Shown: positions 33,281 to 43,735 of the stretch, piece after piece
Numbering within the stretch: position 1 is the stretch's first letter
Layout of the letters: every line of letters begins with the position of its first letter
Assembly (NCBI RefSeq): GCF_000169375.1
Contig: NZ_AAXY01000006.1
Coordinates: 1-64,000, forward strand
Length of the DNA: 64,000 nucleotides
Source of the DNA: Marinobacter sp. ELB17
Lineage (GTDB): Bacteria; Pseudomonadota; Gammaproteobacteria; Pseudomonadales; Oleiphilaceae
Reading direction: 5' to 3'
Translations under genes and position numbers: made by a program
The notes under the pieces: generated by a model
Database searches by the model: none
What the model was told of the DNA's origin: nothing
Seen by the model: only the letters and a program-made list of their open reading frames with translations

Positions 33281-33760
33281 TTACGGTTGCGATGTTGACA
33301 GGCCGGGGAAGCGCGCCGTTGCGTGGCGGCTGTGGCAGCCCACGCAACCCTGGATCATCTCAGAAAACTGCTGCAATTGGCGCGTCGTATCCTGGTCTCG
33401 CCCGGCTTCGGCAAGCTCTTCGCTGAGATCATGGAGCGCCTGATCGCGCTCTAGAAACGCTTCTGGTACGACGGCGAGTAGGGCCTGCTTGTCCGCTTCG
33501 GTCATTTGCTGCTCCATGATGAAGCTGTCATGAATCGCCTGTGCCTTTTGAGCCACGGTTTCGTGGTCGCCCTGCACGATGGCGGTTTGGATTTGCTCGC
33601 TGGCTTTGAGGATGGCCTGCATCTCCTGAATAAGCAGAACCCGGACATTTGGCGGGAGCTCTTCACCGACGTTGGTGCCGCCGGACTGTTCGGCTCCCGC
33701 GGTGCCGAAGACGCCCATTGCCAGTAACGCGAATACAAACGTTCCCACCGTTGCTTTCAT
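33281..33760 (-). CDS. Small exported cytochrome c
   Basis: About 159 residues from the ATG at 33760, placed 9 bases after AAAGGAG (the ATG at 33769 abuts it). The signal peptide is MKATVGTFVFALLAMGVFG, with cleavage near AEQS. The mature protein is helical (VRVLLIQEMQAILKASEQI, GDHETVAQKAQAIHDSFI), with a single C-x2-C-H haem site near the C terminus, IQGCVGCHSRHATARFPGL. The late position of the haem motif and four-helix pattern resemble class II (c'-type) cytochromes. A truncated relative lies at 18924-19140. Its neighbours are norD and sdh remnants. The electron partner is unknown. Confidence 0.85.
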   Translation of the reverse strand: MKATVGTFVFALLAMGVFGTAGAEQSGGTNVGEELPPNVRVLLIQEMQAILKASEQIQTAIVQGDHETVAQKAQAIHDSFIMEQQMTEADKQALLAVVPEAFLERDQALHDLSEELAEAGRDQDTTRQLQQFSEMIQGCVGCHSRHATARFPGLSTSQP

Positions 33761-33904
33761 CTTATTCATCTCCTTTGGGGTATTACAAAAACAATCTGTT
33801 CAATTGCGAGCCTACCGAATCCATGCGTGACTGTCCCAGAGTAAACTACATCGGGTCGTTGCTGCTATTAACCCAGGTTGCTACTGACATCGCGGCCTAT
33901 GCGA

Positions 33905-34320
33905 TCAATGAATAACTAAGCGTTTCAACCAATCGAGCAGGGTGGTTGGCAGTAATTCGGGACGTGGCAACAGTGCGTAATGATGGGCACCAAAGATGTG
34001 CGGCAAGTAGCTGTGGGCCTGGCGGTCAATGGTCAAGCAGAAGGTGGAAATTCCCTGCAGCGTCGCCTCGTTTACCGCTTGGCGCATGTCTTCGACGCCG
34101 TATCTTCGCGCACGGCTCGCCGCAATTGCAGTGCGGTATTCGTATAGGGTGGATCATCGGCGATCAACACTTCCTTCGGCGTGCCTGGAGTGGAGGTCAG
34201 GCGTGCTTCAGGCAAGTCTGACAACATGTCGCCGAGCTCATTCGGTGAGCTGGCTGGCCGGTTGTAGGCTATCAAACTTGCCCTTACGAACGTCGCTGAA
34301 GATGTGATGGCGGAAATCAA
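33905..34320 (-). pseudogene. NorD/CbbO-type VWA protein, C-terminal remnant
   Basis: The minus strand reads RYGVEDMRQAVNEATLQGIS, then TFCLTIDRQAHSYLPHIFGAHHYALL with TTLLDWLKRLVIH at the end. It matches the end of NorD, the VWA-domain accessory protein of nitric oxide reductase (pattern RYGVEDTRxAVxEAxxQG...LPRIFG...YALL). Upstream the frame changes and stops appear (VLIADDPPY lies in another frame), and no VWA MIDAS motif remains. No norCB or norQ gene is nearby. Confidence 0.7.
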
Positions 34321-34514
34321 AATTGAACTTGACGCCTTTATGCTTTCACTGAGGACGTTTTCGTGACTCTTGAGAGAGGCTCAAGGCCGAGAGCGTCGGT
34401 AAAACCTGTCAATGTACCGGTTAAAAAGCAGCATTAGGTCCATTCCTATCACACTGCGGTCCGATTTTTTTGTGAAGCACGAGGCCGGGTTTCGGTCAAT
34501 ACGCACCCTGACTG

Positions 34515-34982
34515 TCAGAATTCATTTATGCTCCCGGTCTGACGCGCCAGGCGCATCGCATCATGGCGTTCAAACGCTAACAGTGCCCCAAGCAACTCCT
34601 TGGCTTCGGGAATTTGTGCCTCGTTGCTCAGTTGACGGTAGAAATCAATCACCTGATCATGGAAGTCGAAGACCTCCCGAAAAATATCATCAATTGACAG
34701 TGAGCCATAAGGCACGTCACCGATACGATGCGTCCGGATTGGCCGTTGCTCAAGTTCTGCGTAGAGGTAGGGCACGTACGTTTTCAAGGCCTGGGACGAA
34801 GCTGTGCGCTCGAATTCGCCTACTACACGTTCCATCTCAGCTTCGTGGGCGGCCAAATATTCAAGCAGCATCCTGGCCCGCTCTTCTTTATGCTGGTTGG
34901 CGCCCTGAGCGAGACAATGTGCCAGATGCTCATGTAGCTTTCGTGTCCAGTCAATCAGCTCACCGAACGTCTTGATGCTCAT
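34515..34982 (-). CDS. Helical protein of unknown function, ferritin/hemerythrin-like
   Basis: 155 residues from the ATG at 34982. It is helical with repeated His/Glu positions: HEHLAHCLAQGANQHKEERA, YLAAHEAEMERVVGEFERTA, FDFHDQVIDFYRQLSNEA and LLAFERHDAMRLARQTG. Two E-x6-H style helices and two acid/His helices suggest a four-helix metal-binding bundle, as in rubrerythrin or hemerythrin. Similar short proteins, to my recollection, occur near denitrification genes. I do not recognise a named family. Its neighbours (norD remnant, cytochrome c) fit a nitrogen-oxide or redox role, but that is inference. Confidence 0.6.
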   Translation of the reverse strand: MSIKTFGELIDWTRKLHEHLAHCLAQGANQHKEERARMLLEYLAAHEAEMERVVGEFERTASSQALKTYVPYLYAELEQRPIRTHRIGDVPYGSLSIDDIFREVFDFHDQVIDFYRQLSNEAQIPEAKELLGALLAFERHDAMRLARQTGSINEF

Positions 34983-35121
34983 GGTTATGTACTCTTTGTT
35001 CAAATCCATTGGACAGGCAAGAGATATTGTTCCTTTAGCCTGCAAAGTATGGCAAGAGACCGGGGAAATAGCTTACTTCCATGCGTGTTTTTATCAGGAA
35101 AAGCTATGTCGGCGGCATCCA

Positions 35122-35330
35122 GCTATTCAGAATGATCTTTTTCTTCGGGGAAATTTATTTCATCTTCCGCGAACAGCTCCTCGAGTTCTTTCAAGGCTTC
35201 GCGCTGTGATTTTATTAGCATTTCCGGGTAGCCCGGATTGGCGCTTTGTTTATTCAGCGTTTCAGAATCGTGACGATAAAAGCGCTCTTTTGCATAGGCC
35301 GATTTTTCTCGGTCAATTCCATGGACAGCA
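35122..35330 (-). pseudogene. Unidentified C-terminal reading frame
   Basis: The minus strand reads DREKSAYAKERFYRHDSETL, then PGYPEMLIKSQREALKELEE with a stop at 35122. The composition (charged, helical) looks like a real protein end. No start or N-terminal part is visible; the frame is lost toward 35400 where the gnd-like repeat lies. I do not recognise the family. Confidence 0.3.
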
Positions 35331-35399
35331 GAGCTTGCTCGCCAAGGTGCATGCTCGACAAAAGGGTGTCGCGGATAATAACGTCGACCCCCATGAGGA

Positions 35400-35450
35400 T
35401 GGCGGCACTTTGCAGCGTGTCCACGGAACGTTTCCTGCGGCTATCCGCCG
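35400..35450. repeat. Third copy of the gnd-flank repeat
   Basis: GCGGCACTTTGCAGCGTGTCC, then ACGGAACGTTTCC, matching GCGGCACTTTGCAGCATGTC and TATGGAGCGTC at about 32617-32650 and, less well, the gnd flank near 30555. It lies at the truncated end of sdhD. Confidence 0.6.
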
Positions 35451-35745
35451 GTGATTGCCAGTGCCATATGCCAGAATAAGGCAATGAGTAACAGAATCAT
35501 AGGGATTGCCACGCCTGGCCGAGCCAGCCAACCGACTACGGTCTCGCGACCGCCTCCCACAATTGCAATCAGCGAGGCCAGGCTCCAGATAACCAGAGGT
35601 ACCAGAATCGCAGCCGTCACCCGTCACCCGTCACCCGTTGCCAGCGCCAGGCGTGGACACCGGTCCCTGCCGATCCCAAGCCGCGAGCCCGGCTTAATGC
35701 TGCACGATTGTCGTTGTCCCGCATTTCGCTTACCCCATTTGCCAT
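35441..35745 (-). pseudogene. Succinate dehydrogenase membrane anchor SdhD, frameshifted and truncated
   Basis: It begins MANGVSEMRDNDNRAALSRA, the normal SdhD start, 11 bases after sdhC. It then reads WRWQRVTGDG and stops. In the next frame it continues VTAAILVPLVIWSLASLIAI, VVGWLARPGVAIPMILLLI, ending ITGG at 35441, before the last helix. The shift lies at a triplicated CGTCACC heptamer (35615-35635); two extra copies (14 bases) would produce it. The haem His segment of helix II (ALFWHMALAITGG) is present, but the product is cut. Confidence 0.75.
35615..35635. repeat. CGTCACC heptamer, three copies
   Basis: Three perfect tandem copies of CGTCACC followed by CG. They lie at the exact position of the sdhD frame change. 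Slippage from one to three copies would add 14 bases. Confidence 0.85.
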
Positions 35746-35756
35746 AGTGCTAGTGC

Positions 35757-36119
35757 TCAGGTCACCAGCGTCAGTCCGATACTCGAAAAAACCACGATCC
35801 ATCCCGACCGGTAGATGTCAACCAGCTCAAAACCAATCACCGCATCCCACAGTAAATGGCGAATACCGTTACACAGGTGAAAGAACAGCGCCAATGTCCA
35901 GATGAACAGCAGTAACAAGCCCAGAGCAGAGCCAAGCCAGGCATTGAGATGAGTGAAGGCTTGCGCCTCGGTGGCGGCCGTTAATAACCATCCCACCAGC
36001 AATACGGCCCCGAGACTAAGGAAGAGTCCACTCAGTCGATGACCAAAAGACAGCACCGAGGTGAGCTGCGGGCGATAGACTTGCACATGGGGTGATCCAG
36101 GTCGTGACCTATGATTCAT
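35757..36119 (-). CDS. sdhC: Succinate dehydrogenase cytochrome b556 subunit SdhC
   Basis: 120 residues from the ATG at 36119 after GGAGGCAGCCGTC. Segments are RPGSPHVQVYRPQLTSVLSF with SFGHRLSGLFLSLGAVLLVG, including the conserved SxxHRxSG haem/quinone motif, then LFFHLCNGIRHLLWDAVIGFE, the second haem-binding H-x6-RHLxWD motif. Three membrane helices as expected. It normally works with SdhD to anchor SdhAB. Here sdhD and sdhB beside it are broken and sdhA is missing, so this intact gene may lack partners unless encoded elsewhere. Confidence 0.9.
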   Translation of the reverse strand: MNHRSRPGSPHVQVYRPQLTSVLSFGHRLSGLFLSLGAVLLVGWLLTAATEAQAFTHLNAWLGSALGLLLLFIWTLALFFHLCNGIRHLLWDAVIGFELVDIYRSGWIVVFSSIGLTLVT

Positions 36120-36136
36120 GACGGCTGCCTCCAAAT

Positions 36137-36180
36137 TTCAACTCTCTATTCAACTCTCTATTCAACTCTCTATTTAACTC
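36137..36180. repeat. 12-bp tandem repeat between sdhC and the sdhB remnant
   Basis: TTCAACTCTCTA is present three times in a row, followed by a partial TTTAACTC. It ends over the stop codon of the sdhB remnant. Confidence 0.9.
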
Positions 36181-36651
36181 TGTCGCGTAATCATCTTGCG
36201 CTTGATTTCGGCGATTGCCTTACCCGGATTAAGACCCTTGGGGCAGGTGCGGGTGCAGTTGAGAATCGTATGGCAGCGATACAGCCGAAACGGATCATCT
36301 AGTTCGTCCAGGCGCTCGCTGGTCGCCTGATCACGGCTGTCGGCCAGAAAACGCCAAGCCTGCAAGAGTACCGCGGGGCCCAGAAACCGGTCGCCATTCC
36401 ACCAATGGCTCGGACAACCGGAGGTACAACAGAAGCACAGAATGCATTCATAGTAGCCATCCAATTTACTGCGATCTTCCGGTGATTGCAGATGTTCTAT
36501 GCCGCTTGACGGCGCCTCGGCCTGCAGCCAGGGTTTTATAGCCGCATACTGGGCGAACGCGTGGCGCAGACCCCCTCCCGGCAAGAGCGGCGAAAGGAAA
36601 GCGCTTGAATAGCGTCTTGCGCGGTAGTTCATCGGAAGACTTGATCAACAT
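36174..36651 (-). pseudogene. Second sdhB, N-terminal domain deleted and frameshifted
   Basis: The C-terminal part is complete: [62 protein letters not shown]. Upstream, frames are mixed: a third frame carries [18 protein letters not shown], which is the first cluster loop but without the following GSDG. Only about 10 residues of the normal N terminus precede it and about 50 after it are missing. The plausible original ATG at 36651 (after GAGGAGATAAAA) now opens a non-family frame. An intact sdhB is at 24764-25477. Confidence 0.8.
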
Positions 36652-36711
36652 TTTTATCTCCTCGCCCCATCAAAGGGCCCACCGTGATGTTTCACCATGG
36701 CAGCGATTAAG

Positions 36712-38634
<1,923 letters not shown>

Positions 38635-38768
38635 GAGAAACTCCCCACAGCATGTGGGTTGTAAGATCGGGGGCGGGGGCTCCCGATTTTAATTAAACAA
38701 AGCAGATGATCGGAAGGGCGGCCACTGGCGCGCATGACCTTTGAGATGGGCTTAATCGACAGGCGCCC

Positions 38769-38797
38769 TTGACAAGACCATAAGCGCCTCCTAGTTT
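38769..38797 (+). promoter_or_regulatory. Probable sigma-70 promoter of the nuo operon
   Basis: TTGACA (38769-38774) and TAGTTT (38792-38797) are separated by 17 bases. The -35 is perfect and the -10 weak. Transcription would start near 38804, giving a leader of about 90 bases if nuoA starts at 38893. Confidence 0.45.
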
Positions 38798-38892
38798 AGG
38801 ACTGACTGATGATTGGCAACATAAGCGAGTTTGTTGCCGATCTTGGTGGGTTCCTTGGACGGCAAATCACAGAAGCCATTAGCAGGATAACT

Positions 38893-39303
38893 ATGCAACA
38901 GGGCGGGACAGTGTTGATTGCCGAGTACTGGGCCACCGGGCTTTTTGTTCTGGCAGTCATAGGCCTGTGCACTTTCATGATCGGCGTGTCCGCGCTGCTC
39001 GGCGGGCGCAGTCAGGGGCCCAGCAAAGGGTTGCCTTTCGAAAGCGGCATCATCGGCACGGGTAGCGCACGCCAGCGTTTTTCCATCCAGTTCTATCTGG
39101 TCGCAATGCTCTTCGTAATCTTTGATATCGAAGCCATGTTCCTGTTTTCCTGGGCCGTGTCGGTGCGCGAGGTGGGTTGGGGCGGCTTCTGGGGTGCCGC
39201 AATATTTATCGGCATACTTCTCGCAGGGCTGGTGTATGACTACCGTTCTGGTGCGTTGGATTGGGCTCCCGTAGGTCGCGAACGGCTACATCGAGGAAAG
39301 TAA
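38893..39303 (+). CDS. nuoA: NADH-quinone oxidoreductase subunit A
   Basis: 136 residues from the ATG at 38893, after AGGATAACT; this length and N terminus agree with gammaproteobacterial NuoA. The open frame continues upstream to an ATG at 38809, which would add 28 non-family residues and sits only 5 bases after the predicted transcription start. Three membrane helices; the conserved loop [37 protein letters not shown] includes the E and D residues of the membrane arm entry. First of the 13 nuo genes. Confidence 0.92.
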   Translation: MQQGGTVLIAEYWATGLFVLAVIGLCTFMIGVSALLGGRSQGPSKGLPFESGIIGTGSARQRFSIQFYLVAMLFVIFDIEAMFLFSWAVSVREVGWGGFWGAAIFIGILLAGLVYDYRSGALDWAPVGRERLHRGK

Positions 39304-39335
39304 TCACTTATTGGTTTTCATCTGGGAGGCACACC

Positions 39336-40016
39336 ATGGCATACAGCCTTACTCGGGCCGAAGATGCAGTGGCAGCAGAAAACGATCGCTACCCCTTAGG
39401 TAAGCAACAACAGGTCGAAGACCCGATGAGGCAACAGGTGCACCGCAGCGTGTACACCGGCAAGCTTAAAGATGCGCTCAATTCGACGGTAAACTGGGGA
39501 CGCAAGAACTCTCTGTGGCCCTATAACTTCGGTTTGTCTTGCTGTTATGTGGAAATGACCACGGCGTTTACCTCGCCCCACGATATCGCTCGTTTCGGTG
39601 CCGAGGTCATTCGTGCTTCTCCACGCCAGGCGGATTTCATGGTTATTGCCGGCACCTGTTTTGTGAAAATGGCGCCGATTATCCAGCAACTCTACGACCA
39701 GATGCTCGAACCCAAGTGGGTGATTTCCATGGGCTCCTGCGCCAATTCGGGTGGCATGTACGATATTTATTCGGTAGTGCAGGGGGTTGACAAGTTTTTG
39801 CCTGTGGATGTTTACGTGGCCGGCTGCCCGCCGCGCCCGGAAGCTTTTTTGCAGGGCTTGCAGCTGCTGCAAGACTCGATTCAAGAGGAGCGTCGCCCAC
39901 TATCCTGGGTAGTTGGCGACCAGGGCGTATACCGCGCAGAAATGCCGTCCCAGCGAGAGAAGCATCGCGATCGGCGTATTCAGGTGACAGAGCTGCGGAC
40001 ACCGGACAGCGTTTAA
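39336..40016 (+). CDS. nuoB: NADH-quinone oxidoreductase subunit B
   Basis: 226 residues from the ATG at 39336 (after CTGGGAGGCACACC). The N2 cluster ligands are visible: [14 protein letters not shown] (adjacent cysteines), [12 protein letters not shown], and [17 protein letters not shown]. The N-terminal 40 residues ([20 protein letters not shown]) are a lineage extension. It sits at the junction of the peripheral arm and membrane arm and passes electrons to quinone. Confidence 0.97.
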   Translation: MAYSLTRAEDAVAAENDRYPLGKQQQVEDPMRQQVHRSVYTGKLKDALNSTVNWGRKNSLWPYNFGLSCCYVEMTTAFTSPHDIARFGAEVIRASPRQADFMVIAGTCFVKMAPIIQQLYDQMLEPKWVISMGSCANSGGMYDIYSVVQGVDKFLPVDVYVAGCPPRPEAFLQGLQLLQDSIQEERRPLSWVVGDQGVYRAEMPSQREKHRDRRIQVTELRTPDSV

Positions 40017-40071
40017 CCCAAGAATTTCCAGATATTCTCACGCACCTTAGAGCGAGAGGGGCACTGTTACA

Positions 40072-41859
40072 ATGAGCGTTGTTAACCCCAACACCAGCGC
40101 GGCAGCCGCTCCCGACCATCGGGCCAGCTCCCTCGTGGCAATGCTGCGAGAGCGCTTTGGTGACCAGGTGCTCCATGAACAGCCCACTTTGACGGGCATG
40201 CCGGTGTTGTGGGTGAGCCGGGACGCACTGGTTGAGGTGCTGGCAACGCTGCGCAAGCTACCCGAGCCATTCGAGATGCTGTTTGATTTGTCAGCGGTTG
40301 ACGAGCGCCTGCGCAGTCATCGCCATGGTCTGCCAGAAGCCGATTTCACCGTGTTTTATCAGCTGCTGTCCGTTTCGGGGAATCGCGACATCATGCTCAA
40401 GGTGGCGCTTCTCGAGCAGGATCTGTCTTTGCCTACAGTGATCCCGGTCTACCCCAACGCCAACTGGTACGAGCGCGAAGTCTGGGACATGTTCGGTGTT
40501 CGCTTTGACGGACACCCCAACCTTTCCCGTATTTTGATGCCGTCTACCTGGCAAGGCCACCCGCTGCGCAAGGATCACCATGCCAGAGCGACAGAATTTG
40601 ATCCTTATACCCTAACCGTGGCGAGCCAGGAGCGAGAACAGCAAGCCCTGAAGTTCAAGCCTGAAGACTGGGGCATGAAACGTAAAAACGATGAAACTGA
40701 TTTCATGTTTCTTAACCTGGGGCCGAATCATCCGTCCGCCCATGGCGCATTTCGCCTTGTATTGCAGCTCGACGGTGAGGAGGTCATCGACTGCGTGCCC
40801 GATATTGGCTACCACCATCGTGGCGCAGAAAAGATGGCTGAGCGCCAGTCGTGGCACAGCTTCATTCCCTACACCGACCGTATCGATTACGTGGGCGGCG
40901 TGATGAACAATCTGCCCTACGTGCTTGCGGTGGAGAAGCTTGCCGGCATACAAGTGAATGGCCGCATCGAGACCATTCGGGTGATGATGGCAGAGCTGTT
41001 TCGTATTACCAGCCACCTGCTATTTCTGGGCACTTATTTGCAGGATCTTGGCGCCATGTCGCCGGTTTTCTATACCTTTACCGATCGCCAGAAGGGCTAC
41101 GACGTGATTGAGGCGATCACCGGGTTTCGTATGCACCCGGCCTGGTATCGCATCGGTGGCGTAATGCAGGATCTGCCGAAAGGTTGGGACAGGCTCATGC
41201 AGGGCTTCGTTGACTGGATGCCTGCCCGGCTCAACGAATACGAGCGTGCGATGATGAAAAACTCCCTGGTATGGGATCGCACCAAACACATCGCCGCCTT
41301 CGATACTGCCAATGCCTTGGCCTGGGGCGTCACCGGCCCCAACCTGCGGGCCACCGGTTGCGACTTCGACCTGCGCAAGAAGCGACCCTATTCGGGGTAT
41401 GAGAATTTCGACTTCGAGATACCACTGGCACACAACGGCGACGTCTTTGACCGTGGCCAGCTGCGCATCGACGAGATGCGCGAAAGCGTGAAAATCATTC
41501 AACAGTGCATCAATCACATGCCCGCAGGCGATTACAAAGCAGATCATCCGCTGACCACGCCACCACCCCGGGAGCGCATGCTTGAGCATATTGAAACCCT
41601 GATTACGCATTTTCTGCAGGTGTCCTGGGGGCCGGTTCTGCCCGGCAACGAATCGCTGCAGATGATTGAAGCCACCAAGGGCATCAACAGTTATTACCTG
41701 ACCAGTGACGGCGGCACCATGAGCTACCGCACGCGAATTCGCACGCCAAGCTTTCCGCATCTGCAGCAAATTCCGGTGCTGATGCGTGGCGGCTTTGTGC
41801 CGGATTTGATCGCGCATCTGGGCAGTATCGATTTTGTCATGGCCGACGTGGATCGCTGA
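40072..41859 (+). CDS. nuoCD: NADH-quinone oxidoreductase fused subunit C/D
   Basis: The product of 595 residues is a NuoC-NuoD fusion as in E. coli and Pseudomonas. The 30-kDa part (to about residue 195) has [25 protein letters not shown]. The 49-kDa part begins near [20 protein letters not shown] and has [18 protein letters not shown] and the quinone-pocket region, ending [18 protein letters not shown], a typical C terminus. It forms the quinone-binding chamber with NuoB. It is followed two bases later by nuoE. Confidence 0.97.
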   Translation: MSVVNPNTSAAAAPDHRASSLVAMLRERFGDQVLHEQPTLTGMPVLWVSRDALVEVLATLRKLPEPFEMLFDLSAVDERLRSHRHGLPEADFTVFYQLLSVSGNRDIMLKVALLEQDLSLPTVIPVYPNANWYEREVWDMFGVRFDGHPNLSRILMPSTWQGHPLRKDHHARATEFDPYTLTVASQEREQQALKFKPEDWGMKRKNDETDFMFLNLGPNHPSAHGAFRLVLQLDGEEVIDCVPDIGYHHRGAEKMAERQSWHSFIPYTDRIDYVGGVMNNLPYVLAVEKLAGIQVNGRIETIRVMMAELFRITSHLLFLGTYLQDLGAMSPVFYTFTDRQKGYDVIEAITGFRMHPAWYRIGGVMQDLPKGWDRLMQGFVDWMPARLNEYERAMMKNSLVWDRTKHIAAFDTANALAWGVTGPNLRATGCDFDLRKKRPYSGYENFDFEIPLAHNGDVFDRGQLRIDEMRESVKIIQQCINHMPAGDYKADHPLTTPPPRERMLEHIETLITHFLQVSWGPVLPGNESLQMIEATKGINSYYLTSDGGTMSYRTRIRTPSFPHLQQIPVLMRGGFVPDLIAHLGSIDFVMADVDR

Positions 41860-41861
41860 TT

Positions 41862-42386
41862 ATGTCGCAAAATACGAACCCCCTCAGCACTGCCGCCGAC
41901 CTGATCACGACGGATGGCTTCCAGCTGCACGAGGACGACCGCCAGGCCATGCTCACCGAACGCGACCATTACGAACAGCCTCAGGCAGCCTGCATTGAGG
42001 CGCTGAAAATCGTGCAAAAGCGCCACGGCTGGGTGCCAGATGGAGCAATTGTCGCTATCGCCGAAACCCTCGGCGTCGGTGCCGGAGCAGTGGAGGGCGT
42101 TGCTACCTTCTATAGCCTGATCTTTCGCCAACCGGTGGGGCGTCATGTGATCCTGCTGTGCGATAGCAGCTCATGCTTCCTCACAGGCTATGAAGCGTTG
42201 AGCGAGGTTTTGAGTGAGCGTCTCGGCATAGGCTTCGGCCAGACTACGGGAGATGGCCGCTTTACTCTGCTGCCGGTGTGCTGCCTGGGAGCCTGCGATC
42301 GCGGCCCTGCGATGATGATTGGCGATGACACTTTCGGCCCCATCGAAGCAGACGACCTAGATGAACTTCTGGAGGCCTATCCATGA
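41862..42386 (+). CDS. nuoE: NADH-quinone oxidoreductase subunit E (24 kDa, [2Fe-2S])
   Basis: 174 residues. The N1a cluster ligands are visible as C-x4-C ([12 protein letters not shown]) and C-x3-C ([10 protein letters not shown]). The helical N-terminal part has [20 protein letters not shown] and [17 protein letters not shown], typical of the thioredoxin-like 24-kDa subunit. It partners NuoF in the NADH dehydrogenase module. It overlaps nuoF by four bases. Confidence 0.97.
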   Translation: MSQNTNPLSTAADLITTDGFQLHEDDRQAMLTERDHYEQPQAACIEALKIVQKRHGWVPDGAIVAIAETLGVGAGAVEGVATFYSLIFRQPVGRHVILLCDSSSCFLTGYEALSEVLSERLGIGFGQTTGDGRFTLLPVCCLGACDRGPAMMIGDDTFGPIEADDLDELLEAYP

Positions 42387-43735
42387 CGGTGATACCGAAA
42401 GATTCACGGCTGCGCTATCACTGCCAGCTGCGCCAGAGTGCCGAGGAGCGCCACGCTGAGACACACCCGTTGACCTGGCGACTACGCGAGGACGGCGCCC
42501 GGGTCGGGTTCGAGGAATATTGTGCGAAGGAGGGTTATCAGAGCGCAAGACAAACCCTGACACAGCGCACACCTGCCGACATAATCGACACCATGAAACA
42601 GGCCAATGTGCGTGGCCGGGGCGGCGGTGGTTTCTCCGCCGGGGTCAAGTGGGGCCTGACACAGGTAGGAGATCATCTGCCCCGTGGCTACCTGATCTGT
42701 AATGCCGACGAGATGGAGCCGGGTACCTTCAAAGATCGCCTGCTGCTGGAACAGCTGCCGCACCTGCTGATTGAAAGCATGATCATCGCGGGCTATGCCA
42801 ACCGCTCTTGTTATGGCTATATTTTCCTGCGCGGCGAATACGTGGAGGCGGCGCGCTCCGTGGCCCTGGCCATCGAAGAGGCACGGCAGGCCGGCCTGCT
42901 AGGAAGCGACATCGCCGGCAGCGGCTTCGATTTCGATATCGCCTTACACACAGGTGCCGGGCGCTACATCTGCGGTGAAGAAACCGCACTGATCAATTCC
43001 CTGGAAGGTAAGCGCGCTAACCCCCGGGCCAAGCCGCCGTTTCCCGGCCAATCTGGCGCCTGGGGCAAACCCACGGTGGTTAACAACGTGGAGACTCTGT
43101 GCAATGTGCCAAGCGTTATGCAGCACGGTGCAGATTGGTATCAAGGACTATCCGGTGGACTCAGTGAGGATGGGGGCACCAAACTGTATGGCGTCTCCGG
43201 GTTAGTCGAGCGCCCGGGGCTTTGGGAGCTGCCCATTGGCACCAGCGGCCGGGAGATTCTCGAGCGCGCCGGCGGGATGCGCCAGGGCCACACCCTCAAA
43301 GCCTGGCTGCCCGGTGGCGGTAGCACCGGCTTTCTGTTGCCGGAACATCTCGATCTGCCCATGGATTTCGGTACAATCGGCCAATACGGCAGCCGCTTGG
43401 GCACCGGCCTGATAGCCGTGGTCAGTGAGCGCCAGAGCATTGTTTCGTTGCTACGCAACCTTGAACAATTCTTTGCCCGGGAGTCTTGTGGCTGGTGCAC
43501 CCCTTGTCGCGATGGTCTGCCCTGGACAGTAAAAATCCTGCAGGCGCTGGAGAGAGGTGAAGGCAAACCAGAGTATATCGAGATCCTCGAGCAGCACACC
43601 CTGGGGCTGAATCCTGCGCGTACCTTCTGTGCCCATGCGCCGGGGGCAATGATGCCGCTGGAGTCTGCGATCCGCCACTTCCGCGCAGATTTCGAAGCAG
43701 GTATCGCCCATGCACCGCTTGAAGGGGTGAGCTGA
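42383..43735 (+). CDS. nuoF: NADH-quinone oxidoreductase subunit F (51 kDa, FMN)
   Basis: The product of 450 residues has the FMN/NADH loop [16 protein letters not shown], the NAEMEPGTF-like [31 protein letters not shown] and the N3 cluster motif [11 protein letters not shown] with the later Cys in [11 protein letters not shown]. It oxidises NADH and passes electrons to FMN and N3. The start ATG at 42383 overlaps the nuoE stop. It overlaps the nuoG start by one base. Confidence 0.97.
   Translation: MTVIPKDSRLRYHCQLRQSAEERHAETHPLTWRLREDGARVGFEEYCAKEGYQSARQTLTQRTPADIIDTMKQANVRGRGGGGFSAGVKWGLTQVGDHLPRGYLICNADEMEPGTFKDRLLLEQLPHLLIESMIIAGYANRSCYGYIFLRGEYVEAARSVALAIEEARQAGLLGSDIAGSGFDFDIALHTGAGRYICGEETALINSLEGKRANPRAKPPFPGQSGAWGKPTVVNNVETLCNVPSVMQHGADWYQGLSGGLSEDGGTKLYGVSGLVERPGLWELPIGTSGREILERAGGMRQGHTLKAWLPGGGSTGFLLPEHLDLPMDFGTIGQYGSRLGTGLIAVVSERQSIVSLLRNLEQFFARESCGWCTPCRDGLPWTVKILQALERGEGKPEYIEILEQHTLGLNPARTFCAHAPGAMMPLESAIRHFRADFEAGIAHAPLEGVS

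Noticed and set aside
36137..36180. CRISPR-like array
   Set aside because: The repeats are contiguous 12-mers without spacers, and no cas gene is present. No CRISPR array was seen anywhere in the window.
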